Below, in pieces: positions 6,208-13,368 of a stretch of DNA of 17,022 nucleotides (position 1 is its first letter; every line of letters begins with the position of its first letter). Under the pieces are notes generated by a model. The model searched no databases. It worked only from the letters and a program-made list of their open reading frames with translations, and was not told the origin of the DNA. Both the position numbers and the translations under genes were made by a program. Source of the DNA: an uncultured Eubacteriales bacterium (GTDB lineage Bacteria; Bacillota; Clostridia; Oscillospirales; CAG-272); contig CAKSZH010000020.1 of assembly GCA_934525675.1 (NCBI GenBank), positions 1-17,022 of the forward strand. Reading direction: 5' to 3'.

Positions 6208-7212
6208 TTATGATTCGCTCTGCGGCGCGGAAGAACGCCTGCGTTTTCCGAACAAGCGGCTGTATACGCACCAGAGATTTCCCGACAGGCAGACGGAGGA
6301 ATAGAAGCCTGCAATGATGCCGACAATCAGCGGAAGCGCAAAATTCGTGACCGACGGGATGTTGCCGATCCGGCTTGCGACATACAGAACGCCGATGGTC
6401 ACAAGCGTCGTTAAAGACGTAAAGACCGAACGCTTCATGGTTTCCTTCACCGACCGGTCCACCGTTTCGTCAAATCCCGCAAGACGCGCGGTCCCGTCCG
6501 AATTCTGCTGCTTCCGGTTTTCCCGCACACGGTCGAATATAATAATGGTAGCATTGATGGAATAGCCGAGGATGGTCAGGAGTGCCGCGATCATGGTGCT
6601 TCCCATGGGAATGCCGAACAGCGAGTATGCCACCAGCATGGCAAACAGATCATGGACAAGGCAGGTCACGGCGGCAAGACCGGAGGCAAGGTCAAAGCGG
6701 ACAGTGATATACACCAGCATCAGCGCAACGGCAATGACCGACGCGATAACAGCGGCTCTCCGGAGCTCCCCGGACACGGTGCCGCTGACGCTGGAGGTGC
6801 TGATGTATTTGGAATCAAGCAGTTTTCCCTCCTCGGTTTCCGCATTTGCATTACCGAGCAGCTGACGAATTTCCTTTTCCGTCGCCTGCCTCGTTTCCGT
6901 ATCGGTATCCATTCCCTGAATCCGCATGATAAAACCGTATGTGGTTTTTCCGTCATCGGCAGAAACCGCACTGGTTTTCTGGAATGAGGATACGGAAACG
7001 CCGGGGTGCTTTGCAACCGCGTTCATCAGCTCCGCCTGCTTCGCGTCGGGAATTTCCTGTGCCTGACCGGAAACCGTTACGGTCGTACCGCCGGTGAAAT
7101 CCACGTCAAACACAAAGCCGCGCACAAAGAAGCAGACAACGCCGAGAACGAGAAATGCGGCACTCAGAATGAAAAAGACTTTACGTGAGCGGGTAAAACT
7201 GAAATGATTCAT
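6208..7212 (-). CDS. secF: Protein translocase subunit SecF
   Basis: RND-family partner of SecD that uses the proton-motive force to aid late steps of Sec export. The ATG at 7212 (334 residues, MNHFSFTRSRK) is preferred because AGGAGGT lies 7-8 nt upstream; the in-frame start 33 nt earlier overlaps secD. One N-terminal membrane helix (about 11-31) is followed by the signature VDFTGGTTV (37-45), a periplasm-like outer loop, then the five-helix RND block with GYSINATIIIFDRVREN. The usual SecF length is about 300. The ATG begins 1 nt past the secD stop, so the two are translationally coupled. The gene ends 51 nt or less from the rplU promoter with no clear terminator. Confidence 0.97.
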   Translation of the reverse strand: MNHFSFTRSRKVFFILSAAFLVLGVVCFFVRGFVFDVDFTGGTTVTVSGQAQEIPDAKQAELMNAVAKHPGVSVSSFQKTSAVSADDGKTTYGFIMRIQGMDTDTETRQATEKEIRQLLGNANAETEEGKLLDSKYISTSSVSGTVSGELRRAAVIASVIAVALMLVYITVRFDLASGLAAVTCLVHDLFAMLVAYSLFGIPMGSTMIAALLTILGYSINATIIIFDRVRENRKQQNSDGTARLAGFDETVDRSVKETMKRSVFTSLTTLVTIGVLYVASRIGNIPSVTNFALPLIVGIIAGFYSSVCLSGNLWCVYSRLFGKRRRSSAPQSES

Positions 7213-7213
7213 A

Positions 7214-8542
7214 TCAGAGCACCTCCTTTCCGTTCGCTTCGGCAATCTTCTTGCGGCTGACGCCGTACAGCCACGGGTTGGTCACGCGCATTCCGACGAT
7301 CCGCGCAAGGAAATAGCGGGTCACGAAAATCGCAAAAACCATGGACAGAAGAATTCCGATAAAGAGTGTGATGGCAAAGCCCTTTACCGAGCCGGAGCCG
7401 AAAATCCAGAGGACCACCGCCGCAATCAGCGTGGTGATGTTGGAATCAAGGATTGCCGTAAACGCATGGCGGAAACCCGCTTTGAGTGCCGCCGCAGTCG
7501 TTTTGTCCGCGAGCAGTTCCTCTTTCATACGCTCATAAATAATCACGTTCGCGTCCACCGCCATGCCGATCGACAGGATGATTCCGGCGATTCCCGGAAG
7601 CGAAAGCTGTACGTCAAACAGTACGATACACAAAGCAAACGCCGCCGTGTATCCGACCAGCGCGACCGAAGCAACCAACCCCGGCAGACGGTATACAATA
7701 ATCATCAGCACCATGACGGCAAGAATCCCGATCAAACCGGCAATCAGACTGATGGAAAGCGCCTGGTCTCCGAGCGTTGCACCCACGTTGTCTTCGCTGA
7801 TGATCGAAAGGCGGAACGGAAGCGAGCCGGAATTGATAAGGTTTGCGTAATACTCTGCGTTGGTTTCGGTGAATCCGCCCTGAATCACGAACGAATCGCC
7901 GGTGATACCGTTTTCCCTGAATTCCGTACCGACGGCGGGACTGGTGATGGTTTCCCCGTCCTGCTTGATATAAATCTGATTGTCAATCGTCTTGTCCCCG
8001 TTCTTACGGTTAGCCGCTTTCTTTGTCCCCTCCGTAAACCGCTTCTGGGCTTCTTCGGTCGACAGCCGGACACTGATGACCCAGCCTTCCTTTTCAGAAT
8101 ATCCCTTCTCCGCGTTGGTGATATCCCCCTTTTCGGAGGATAAAACAACAGTACCGTCGGACAACTCAAAGGTGATCACACCGTTTGCACCGATCTTGTC
8201 CACTGCGTCCGACGCGTTGGTTCCCGGAATCTCCACGACGACCCTGCGATCACCTTCGGTGGAAACAGTCGCTTCCGTATAATTCAGGACATCAAGGCGT
8301 GTCTGGATCATGGCGACCGCTTTTTTGATGTCTTTTGACTGATTTGCGGAATTATATCCGTCCGGAAGAACCGCTTCATATACAATGCGTGAGCCGCCCG
8401 CGAGATCAAGCCCGAGGGTGACGGAATCCCGGTTGATCCCCTGAAAATCGCCGATACCGCCGAAGAGCGCGACCAGAATCAGGAGTGCGACAAGCAGGAT
8501 ACCTATAACAAGTCCCACCGTATTTTGTCCTTTGGTTTTCAT
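7214..8542 (-). CDS. secD: Protein translocase subunit SecD
   Basis: SecD works with SecF in the membrane to pull exported proteins out of the SecYEG channel using the proton gradient. The 442 residues show a first membrane helix (about 8-30), the D1-type motif LGLDLAGGSRIVYEA (43-57), a shortened extracytoplasmic P1 region as in other Firmicutes, then five C-terminal membrane helices. These contain the RND signatures LPGIAGIILSIGMAVDANVIIYERMKEE and LDSNITTLIAAVVLW. An AAAGGA site precedes the ATG. SecD and SecF are separate genes here, not the fused SecDF of Bacillus. A 347-bp leader or intergenic region lies upstream. Confidence 0.97.
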   Translation of the reverse strand: MKTKGQNTVGLVIGILLVALLILVALFGGIGDFQGINRDSVTLGLDLAGGSRIVYEAVLPDGYNSANQSKDIKKAVAMIQTRLDVLNYTEATVSTEGDRRVVVEIPGTNASDAVDKIGANGVITFELSDGTVVLSSEKGDITNAEKGYSEKEGWVISVRLSTEEAQKRFTEGTKKAANRKNGDKTIDNQIYIKQDGETITSPAVGTEFRENGITGDSFVIQGGFTETNAEYYANLINSGSLPFRLSIISEDNVGATLGDQALSISLIAGLIGILAVMVLMIIVYRLPGLVASVALVGYTAAFALCIVLFDVQLSLPGIAGIILSIGMAVDANVIIYERMKEELLADKTTAAALKAGFRHAFTAILDSNITTLIAAVVLWIFGSGSVKGFAITLFIGILLSMVFAIFVTRYFLARIVGMRVTNPWLYGVSRKKIAEANGKEVL

Positions 8543-8641
8543 GATTATTTCCTTTCCGCTATGCGTACTGTCCGTTTAATAATTTCCGTTTTTATCTGCA
8601 CGGAATGATTCGCCGTTTTTCAAAAATCTGCAGGTCGCTGT

Positions 8642-8671
8642 CGCAAATGATCTCGCAAATGACCCGCAAAT
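8642..8671. repeat. Three phased direct repeats CGCAAAT
   Basis: CGCAAAT occurs at 8642-8648, 8654-8660 and 8665-8671. The start-to-start distances are 12 and 11 bp, about one helical turn each. A degenerate fourth unit, CCGCAAG, follows directly. It lies about 100-130 bp upstream of secD and could be an operator, but no regulator is known. Confidence 0.6.
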
Positions 8672-8762
8672 CCGCAAGTTGTCTGCTCCGGACAAGCACG
8701 ACGGCACCCGAAGACCGGTATGCCGTCCGGTCAAAAGTGTACAAATCATTATTCTCAAAACA

Positions 8763-8785
8763 ACTGCGGTCGACGGGCGACCGCA
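8763..8785 (-). terminator. Perfect 9-bp hairpin, possible terminator of the glycosyltransferase gene
   Basis: CTGCGGTCG and CGACCGCAG are separated by 5 nt. The 3' flank on the minus strand is TTGTTTTGAG, an interrupted T run, so termination could be partial. It is the best terminator candidate between the glycosyltransferase gene and secD, over 100 nt past the stop. Confidence 0.4.
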
Positions 8786-8889
8786 GAAAAGTATAAATAA
8801 TTGAATATTGCTCCGCCGGGAGGAAAAACATACACAACCTCCGGTTTTTCCCTGCCCGGCTGCGGTCATGCCGCACCGGAAGCCGGAGA

Positions 8890-10026
8890 TCAGTTGTATG
8901 CCGTTTCCGGCTTTCTTACGCACCCGTCCAGCACGAACCGGCAGATGTCATTGGTCGCGTTGGGCTTGCGGAGAATGGAGATCGCATCCTCCATATTGCG
9001 GATACGCTCCGGAGAAGTGACAAGGTTGTATACCGCTTCTTCCAGCGAATATCCCTTTGTAACTGCCGCCGCCGCGCCGTTGTTGAGCAGGAATTCGGTG
9101 TTCTGGTCCTCCTGACCCGGAATCGGGTTGACGATGATCATCGGAAGTCCCTTTGTCAAGGATTCCGAGGTGGTGAGCCCGCCCGGCTTGGTGATCAGAA
9201 TATCGGAAGCATCCATCAGCTCATCCACATTTTTCACAAAGCCGAAGGACAATACCTTCTTTTTGAATTCCGTTCCTTTCATCGACTCAAGCGCCTTCTT
9301 GTTGCTTCCGCATACGGCTATGATCTGAAAGTCGCGGTCCAGCCCGTCAAGCTTTTTGACGTTTTCCGCCATATTACCGTAACCCATGCTTCCGCCCATG
9401 AAGAGCACGACAGGCTTCTCGGGGTCAAGTCCGAGCTTCTGTCTCATCTCCGTTTTGTCGTGTTTCACGGCAAATTTCGGATTGACGGGAATGCCGAGAG
9501 GAAGGATCTGCTCCGGCTTGTACCCCTTCCCGAACGCCTGATAATAGAGTGACTCGCCGGCAGTTACCACGAAATCAAGATGCTTTGCTTCCTCCCAGTA
9601 CGGATGGAACGCAAAATCAGTCAGGATCCCGACAGTCTTCGCGCGGAGTCCCCATTTTTCTTTGATGTGGTCCAGCATGATGCCGACAAAAACATGCGTG
9701 AATACGATGACGTCCGGATCATATTCATCGAGATACACGCGCAGCCTGCGGGAAAGAATACTCCACTCCAGACGCGCCGCTGACATACGGTCTCCCGTCG
9801 CGCGCCGTTTTTCCGCGGCGCGATAGCTGGTTCCGTACAGTTTTTTCAGACGCTTGGTTACAAACAAATATCCTTCCGAGACGGTGAAATCCAGAAGAGA
9901 GTTGATATATTTCAGAGTGTCCAGCACATGACACTCCGCACCTCCGGCCCTGAGGCCGCTCTCGATCGCCGCAGCGGTCGAATTGTGACCGCCGCCGGCG
10001 GTCACAGACATGATCAGTACCCGCAT
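8890..10026 (-). CDS. Glycosyltransferase, MGDG synthase/UgtP-like (GT28)
   Basis: Likely cytosolic, membrane-associated enzyme transferring a sugar from a UDP-sugar to diacylglycerol, making mono- or diglycosyl-diacylglycerol membrane lipids and anchors. The 378 residues match UgtP-like enzymes (about 380). The N-terminal MGDG-synthase domain starts MRVLIMSVTAGGGHNSTAAA with GGGHNS at 11-16. The C-terminal GT28 domain shows VLFMGGSMGYGNM (207-219), the nucleotide-sugar site TKPGGLTTSESLTKG (279-293) and PGQEDQN (304-310). GGAGGAG precedes the ATG and sits inside a small palindrome (CCTCCCGGAGG). A strong promoter at 10110-10138 drives it, divergently from the flavin-reductase gene. The exact sugar (glucose or galactose) and processivity cannot be read from sequence. 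Confidence 0.9.
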   Translation of the reverse strand: MRVLIMSVTAGGGHNSTAAAIESGLRAGGAECHVLDTLKYINSLLDFTVSEGYLFVTKRLKKLYGTSYRAAEKRRATGDRMSAARLEWSILSRRLRVYLDEYDPDVIVFTHVFVGIMLDHIKEKWGLRAKTVGILTDFAFHPYWEEAKHLDFVVTAGESLYYQAFGKGYKPEQILPLGIPVNPKFAVKHDKTEMRQKLGLDPEKPVVLFMGGSMGYGNMAENVKKLDGLDRDFQIIAVCGSNKKALESMKGTEFKKKVLSFGFVKNVDELMDASDILITKPGGLTTSESLTKGLPMIIVNPIPGQEDQNTEFLLNNGAAAAVTKGYSLEEAVYNLVTSPERIRNMEDAISILRKPNATNDICRFVLDGCVRKPETAYN

Positions 10027-10109
10027 ATACTCCTCCGGGAGGAAAGATCCTTCCCCGCTTCATTACATTTAATTTTACAGATAATTTCCGGCAAAAAACC
10101 TTTATTTGT

Positions 10110-10138
10110 ATTTTAGCACACGCAATTCTCTGTGTCAA
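10110..10138 (-). promoter_or_regulatory. Sigma-A promoter of the glycosyltransferase gene
   Basis: Minus strand TTGACA (10133-10138), 17 nt, TAAAAT (10110-10115). It lies about 84 nt upstream of the ATG. Its -35 box is only 3 bp from the -35 box of the divergent plus-strand promoter. Confidence 0.85.
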
Positions 10139-10141
10139 GTC

Positions 10142-10170
10142 TTGCATTTCGGAGAAAAACAGTGTATAAT
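10142..10170 (+). promoter_or_regulatory. Sigma-A promoter of the flavin-reductase/proA unit
   Basis: TTGCAT (10142-10147), 17 nt, TATAAT (10165-10170). It gives a short leader of about 28 nt before the ATG at 10206. The perfect -10 and ideal spacing make it convincing. Confidence 0.85.
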
Positions 10171-10205
10171 TTATAATCAAAACATCAAATGGGAGGAATC
10201 ACGCC

Positions 10206-10769
10206 ATGTCTCACAGGTTTCATGAGATTGCCCCGGAGGATTGGTCCGGAAATGCATTTGAAAAGATCGGGAAAGATTGGATGCTTGTCTCTGCCGAGTC
10301 GGAAGCAGGAAAACCCAACACCATGACGGCAAGCTGGGGCGGCGTCGGTGTGCTCTGGAACAAGCCTGTTGCATTCGTGTTTCTTCGTCCGCAGCGTTAT
10401 ACGGCCACGCTCGTTGACAGGACGGGGGAACTTTCCCTCTCCTTCTTCCGCGGGGAGGAGGACCCCTTCCCCACCGGCAGATATGAGGATGTCGTGCATG
10501 ACACGAAGGTCCGGGAGGCACTGCGCTTCTGCGGGGCTCACTCCGGGCGCGACACGGACAAATTCCGTGAAACGGGGTTGACTCCCGCCTATGAGGACGG
10601 AATTCCGTATGTTGCCGAAGCAGACAGCGCGATGATCTGCCGGGTATTGTACCAAAGCGAGCTGAAGAAATCGGAGTTTCTTTCTCCCGAGCCGCTTTCC
10701 AATTATCCGAAAGAAGATTTCCACCGGGTCTACATCTGCGAAATCAAAAAAGTACTAAAGGCGGACTGA
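10206..10769 (+). CDS. Flavin reductase-like domain protein (FMN-binding split barrel)
   Basis: A 187-residue protein of the flavin reductase-like family (FMN-binding split barrel, PF01613 type). It probably binds FMN; members reduce flavins or serve as small flavin oxidoreductases, and the substrate here is unknown. Visible family features are WMLVSAESEAGKPNTMTASWGGVGVLWNKP (25-54), where the loop after NTMTASWGG lies at the flavin, followed by AFVFLRPQRYTATLVDRTGELSLSF (56-80), which is the next strand pair. GGAGGA lies 8 nt before the ATG. There is no signal peptide. It is the first gene after a strong promoter and 32 nt upstream of proA, so the two are probably co-transcribed, though no functional link to proline is evident. 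Confidence 0.88.
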   Translation: MSHRFHEIAPEDWSGNAFEKIGKDWMLVSAESEAGKPNTMTASWGGVGVLWNKPVAFVFLRPQRYTATLVDRTGELSLSFFRGEEDPFPTGRYEDVVHDTKVREALRFCGAHSGRDTDKFRETGLTPAYEDGIPYVAEADSAMICRVLYQSELKKSEFLSPEPLSNYPKEDFHRVYICEIKKVLKAD

Positions 10770-10801
10770 TCGTTCCCTTGACCGCCGAAGGAGACAACAT
10801 C

Positions 10802-12082
10802 ATGACAAATATACAGGAAACGAATGCTTTTGCTTCCGTCCGCGCGCTCTGCACGGCGGCAAAAAACGCGGCGGGGCTGCTTGCCGGAACCGATACGGAG
10901 CTCCGCAATACGGCGCTTTTTGCCATTGCGGAGGCTTTCCGAAACCCGGGAAACCGGGAAAAGATACTGAACGCAAACCGCGCTGACCTGGACGCGGCAA
11001 AAGAAAACGGGATTCCCGACGCCATGCTCGACCGGCTCGCGCTGACCGGAAAGCGAATGGACGGAATCTGTTCCGCCATTGAACAGCTCATTTCCCTTCC
11101 CGATCCGATCGGAACCGGCGATGTGTTCACCCGCCCGAACGGGCTGGTCATCACCCGCAAGCGTGTCCCGCTCGGTACCGTCGGCATCATCTATGAAGCT
11201 CGTCCCAACGTCACGGCGGACGCGGCGACCATGTGCCTCAAATCCGGAAACGCCGTCGTTCTGCGCGGCGGCAAGGAAGCCATCCGGTCCAATATGATTC
11301 TTACGGAACTGATGCGCGGAGCTGTCCGCTCCGTGGGGCTCCCCGCCGACGCGATCTGCCTTGTGTCGGACACCTCCCGCGAGAGCGCCGAAGCGCTCAT
11401 GTCCATGCGCGGGCTTCTTGATGTGCTCATTCCGCGCGGCGGCAAAAATCTCATCCGGTCGGTCGCGGACAACGCGAAGGTTCCAGTTATCGAAACGGGC
11501 GCGGGCAACTGTCACGTGTATGTGGACGCTTCCGCGGACCTCCGGATGGCGGTGCGCGTCGCGGTCAACGCGAAGTGCTCCCGCCCCGCCGTCTGCAACG
11601 CAGCGGAAACCATGCTGGTGCATAAGGACATTGCAGAGAAATTTCTTCCGATGTTCCGGAATGCCGTTCACGGAAAGTATCCGCTGGAGATCCGCGGTGA
11701 CGAACGTACGAGAGTGTATATTCCCGACGCACTTCCCGCCTGTGAAACAGACTGGGAGACCGAGTACGATGACTACATTTTAGCCGTCCGCGTGGTGGAC
11801 AGTCTCTCCGACGCGATCACACACATCAACCGCTACGGAACGGGTCACAGCGAAGCCATTCTGACCAATGACTACGCCTCGGCAAGACGTTTCCAGAACG
11901 AGGTCAATGCCGCGGCGGTCTATGTCAATGCATCCACCCGTTTCACCGACGGCGGCGAATTCGGCTTCGGAGCCGAGATCGGCATCTCCACGCAAAAGCT
12001 CCATGCGAGAGGACCGATGGGGCTGTCTGCACTCACAACCGAAAAATATCTGATCTCCGGAATGGGTCAGATCCGGGAATAA
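10802..12082 (+). CDS. proA: Gamma-glutamyl phosphate reductase
   Basis: Second step of proline synthesis from glutamate: NADPH-dependent reduction of gamma-glutamyl phosphate to glutamate-5-semialdehyde. The ATG at 10802 (426 residues) is preferred, with AAGGAG 8 nt upstream; an in-frame TTG at 10778 would place that site inside the gene. The aldehyde-dehydrogenase fold is clear: RKRVPLGTVGIIYEARPNVT, GNAVVLRGGKEA, then NAKCSRPAVCNAAETMLVH with the catalytic Cys at residue 265. The C-terminal motif GTGHSEAI, the ASTRFTDGGEFGFGAEIGIS loop and ARGPMGL are all diagnostic of ProA. Length fits (about 415-430). proB and proC are not in this window. The gene lies between the flavin-reductase gene and asnA. 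Confidence 0.97.
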   Translation: MTNIQETNAFASVRALCTAAKNAAGLLAGTDTELRNTALFAIAEAFRNPGNREKILNANRADLDAAKENGIPDAMLDRLALTGKRMDGICSAIEQLISLPDPIGTGDVFTRPNGLVITRKRVPLGTVGIIYEARPNVTADAATMCLKSGNAVVLRGGKEAIRSNMILTELMRGAVRSVGLPADAICLVSDTSRESAEALMSMRGLLDVLIPRGGKNLIRSVADNAKVPVIETGAGNCHVYVDASADLRMAVRVAVNAKCSRPAVCNAAETMLVHKDIAEKFLPMFRNAVHGKYPLEIRGDERTRVYIPDALPACETDWETEYDDYILAVRVVDSLSDAITHINRYGTGHSEAILTNDYASARRFQNEVNAAAVYVNASTRFTDGGEFGFGAEIGISTQKLHARGPMGLSALTTEKYLISGMGQIRE

Positions 12083-12138
12083 CACCGACTTAGCGCAACA
12101 ATTTAACACAACTGTACATTAAAAGAAAGGACATTCTT

Positions 12139-13146
12139 ATGCAAAAAACAATCATTCCCGACGGATACCGCCCGATTCTCGGTGCGTATGATACCCAGCT
12201 TGCTATACAGTTTATTAAAAAGGACTTTCAATCCGAGTTCTCCTCTGCGCTTGCGCTCAAGCGTGTCTCCGCTCCCCTGTTCGTCACCGGTGCATCAGGA
12301 CTCAATGACAACTTAAACGGCGTGGAACGCCCGGTTTCCTTTGATATTCCCGCAGTCGGCTGTGAGGCGGAAGTCGTACATTCGCTTGCAAAATGGAAAC
12401 GTCTTGCACTCAAGCGGTACGGATTTGCGGTCGGTACCGGGCTGTACACCGACATGAACGCCATTCGCCGCGATGAGATCCCGGACAATCTCCACTCGGT
12501 CTATGTAGATCAATGGGACTGGGAGAAAATCATCACAAGAGAAGCAAGAAACCTCGATTATCTGAAGAACACGGTCGCCTCTATCGTCGGTGCCATCTGC
12601 GACACCTACGATATGCTCAAGGTTGCCTTCCCTCAACTTGACGTTTCTCTTTCCCGTAAGGTCACCTACATTACCTCGCAGGAATTGGAGGACCTTTATC
12701 CCGACAAAGCCCCCGCGGAGCGTGAAACCCTTTTTGTCAAGGATCATCCGACCACCTTTCTCATGCAGATCGGCGGCGCATTGCGCTCCGGAAAGCCGCA
12801 CGACGGGAGAGCTCCCGATTACGACGACTGGTCGCTCAACGGCGATATTCTCTTCTGGAACGATGTCCTCGGGCGCGCGTTCGAGGTGTCCTCAATGGGC
12901 ATCCGCGTAGACGCAGAGTCGCTTGACCGCCAGCTCCGCTTGGCGGGTTGCGAGGACAGAAGAAACCTGCCCTTCCACAGGATGCTGCTCTCCGGAGAGC
13001 TTCCCCTCACCATCGGCGGCGGCATCGGTCAATCAAGACTCTGCATGCTCATGATGGGCTGCGCACATATCGGTGAAGTTCAGGCTTCCATCTGGGACGA
13101 GGAAACCGTCCGCGCCTGCGAAAATGCCGGCGTGATGCTACTTTGA
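12139..13146 (+). CDS. asnA: Aspartate-ammonia ligase (asparagine synthetase A)
   Basis: Makes asparagine from aspartate, ammonia and ATP; cytosolic, related to class II aminoacyl-tRNA synthetases. The 335 residues match AsnA (about 330-340). Family blocks are ALKRVSAPLFV near residues 39-49, GLNDNLNGVERPV (54-66), HSLAKWKRLALKRYG (81-95), YVDQWDWEKII (122-132), then RAPDYDDWSLNGDILFWN and the class II motif 3-like GGGIGQSRLCM near residue 293. GAAAGGA precedes the ATG by 7-8 nt. The 56-bp gap after proA is too short for a T-box leader and holds no clear promoter, so it is likely read through from upstream. A strong terminator follows. Confidence 0.97.
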   Translation: MQKTIIPDGYRPILGAYDTQLAIQFIKKDFQSEFSSALALKRVSAPLFVTGASGLNDNLNGVERPVSFDIPAVGCEAEVVHSLAKWKRLALKRYGFAVGTGLYTDMNAIRRDEIPDNLHSVYVDQWDWEKIITREARNLDYLKNTVASIVGAICDTYDMLKVAFPQLDVSLSRKVTYITSQELEDLYPDKAPAERETLFVKDHPTTFLMQIGGALRSGKPHDGRAPDYDDWSLNGDILFWNDVLGRAFEVSSMGIRVDAESLDRQLRLAGCEDRRNLPFHRMLLSGELPLTIGGGIGQSRLCMLMMGCAHIGEVQASIWDEETVRACENAGVMLL

Positions 13147-13169
13147 TCCGACTCGGATATTCCCCTTTC

Positions 13170-13208
13170 CGGGACCCGCACACTTCTTTCGTCCGGGTCC
13201 CGTTTTTC
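13170..13208 (+). terminator. Intrinsic terminator after asnA
   Basis: CGGGACCCG (13170-13178) pairs with CGGGTCCCG (13194-13202) as a 9-bp perfect stem, followed by TTTTTCTTT. It starts 23 nt past the asnA stop and ends the flavin-reductase/proA/asnA unit. Confidence 0.93.
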
Positions 13209-13254
13209 TTTGAAAATCTTACAGATTTTTATATGTATTTTTACTTTTATTGTC

Positions 13255-13283
13255 TTGACAAGATATTACCGATATGATACGAT
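13255..13283 (+). promoter_or_regulatory. Sigma-A promoter of the alpha-galactosidase gene
   Basis: TTGACA (13255-13260), 17 nt, TACGAT (13278-13283). The -35 is perfect and the -10 matches at four of six. The start is near 13290, directly before the hairpin at 13293-13317. Confidence 0.75.
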
Positions 13284-13292
13284 AATTTTGGC

Positions 13293-13354
13293 GATCGGAC
13301 GTTTTTTGCGTCTGATCTGAATCAAAAAGGCTGTCTCAAAAAAATCAGATTCAT
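13293..13354 (+). promoter_or_regulatory. Structured leader of the alpha-galactosidase gene, with a possible IS-end remnant
   Basis: GATCGGACG (13293-13301) pairs with CGTCTGATC (13309-13317), 9 bp with one wobble, at the very start of the predicted transcript. It resembles an operator or RNA hairpin. TGAATC (13318-13323) and GATTCA (13349-13354) form a second inverted repeat just before the GAGGAG site. Between them lies AGGCTGTCTCAAAA, which looks like the terminal repeat of IS1182-type elements (recalled, not searched). Confidence 0.45.
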
Positions 13355-13368
13355 GAGGAGATTACACC

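Larger units (their letters stand above)
8543..8889 (-). other. Intergenic region upstream of secD with several inverted and direct repeats
   Basis: No credible gene was found here. Reading minus strand: a G/C-rich imperfect inverted repeat follows the glycosyltransferase stop (about 8820-8887). Then comes a perfect 9-bp hairpin CTGCGGTCG-CCCGT-CGACCGCAG (8763-8785), which could be a weak terminator because TTGTTTT follows it. A weak promoter candidate TTGTTT-16 nt-TACACT lies at 8736-8763. Next are two interleaved 6-bp pairings (8701-8732) and three CGCAAAT repeats (8642-8671, plus-strand reading). The secD ATG follows with an AAAGGA site. I see no strong promoter for secDF. Confidence 0.5.

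Noticed and set aside
7466..8143. Open frame of 225 codons on the plus strand opposite secD
   Set aside because: Arg/His/Asp-rich shadow of secD codons, with no start signal.
10730..11671. Open frame of 313 codons on the minus strand opposite proA
   Set aside because: proA is unmistakable on the other strand. The antisense product is His/Gly/Arg-rich with no domain and no ribosome binding site.
12083..12138. T-box or promoter upstream of asnA
   Set aside because: Only 56 nt lie between proA and asnA, with no T-box core, antiterminator or convincing -35/-10 pair.
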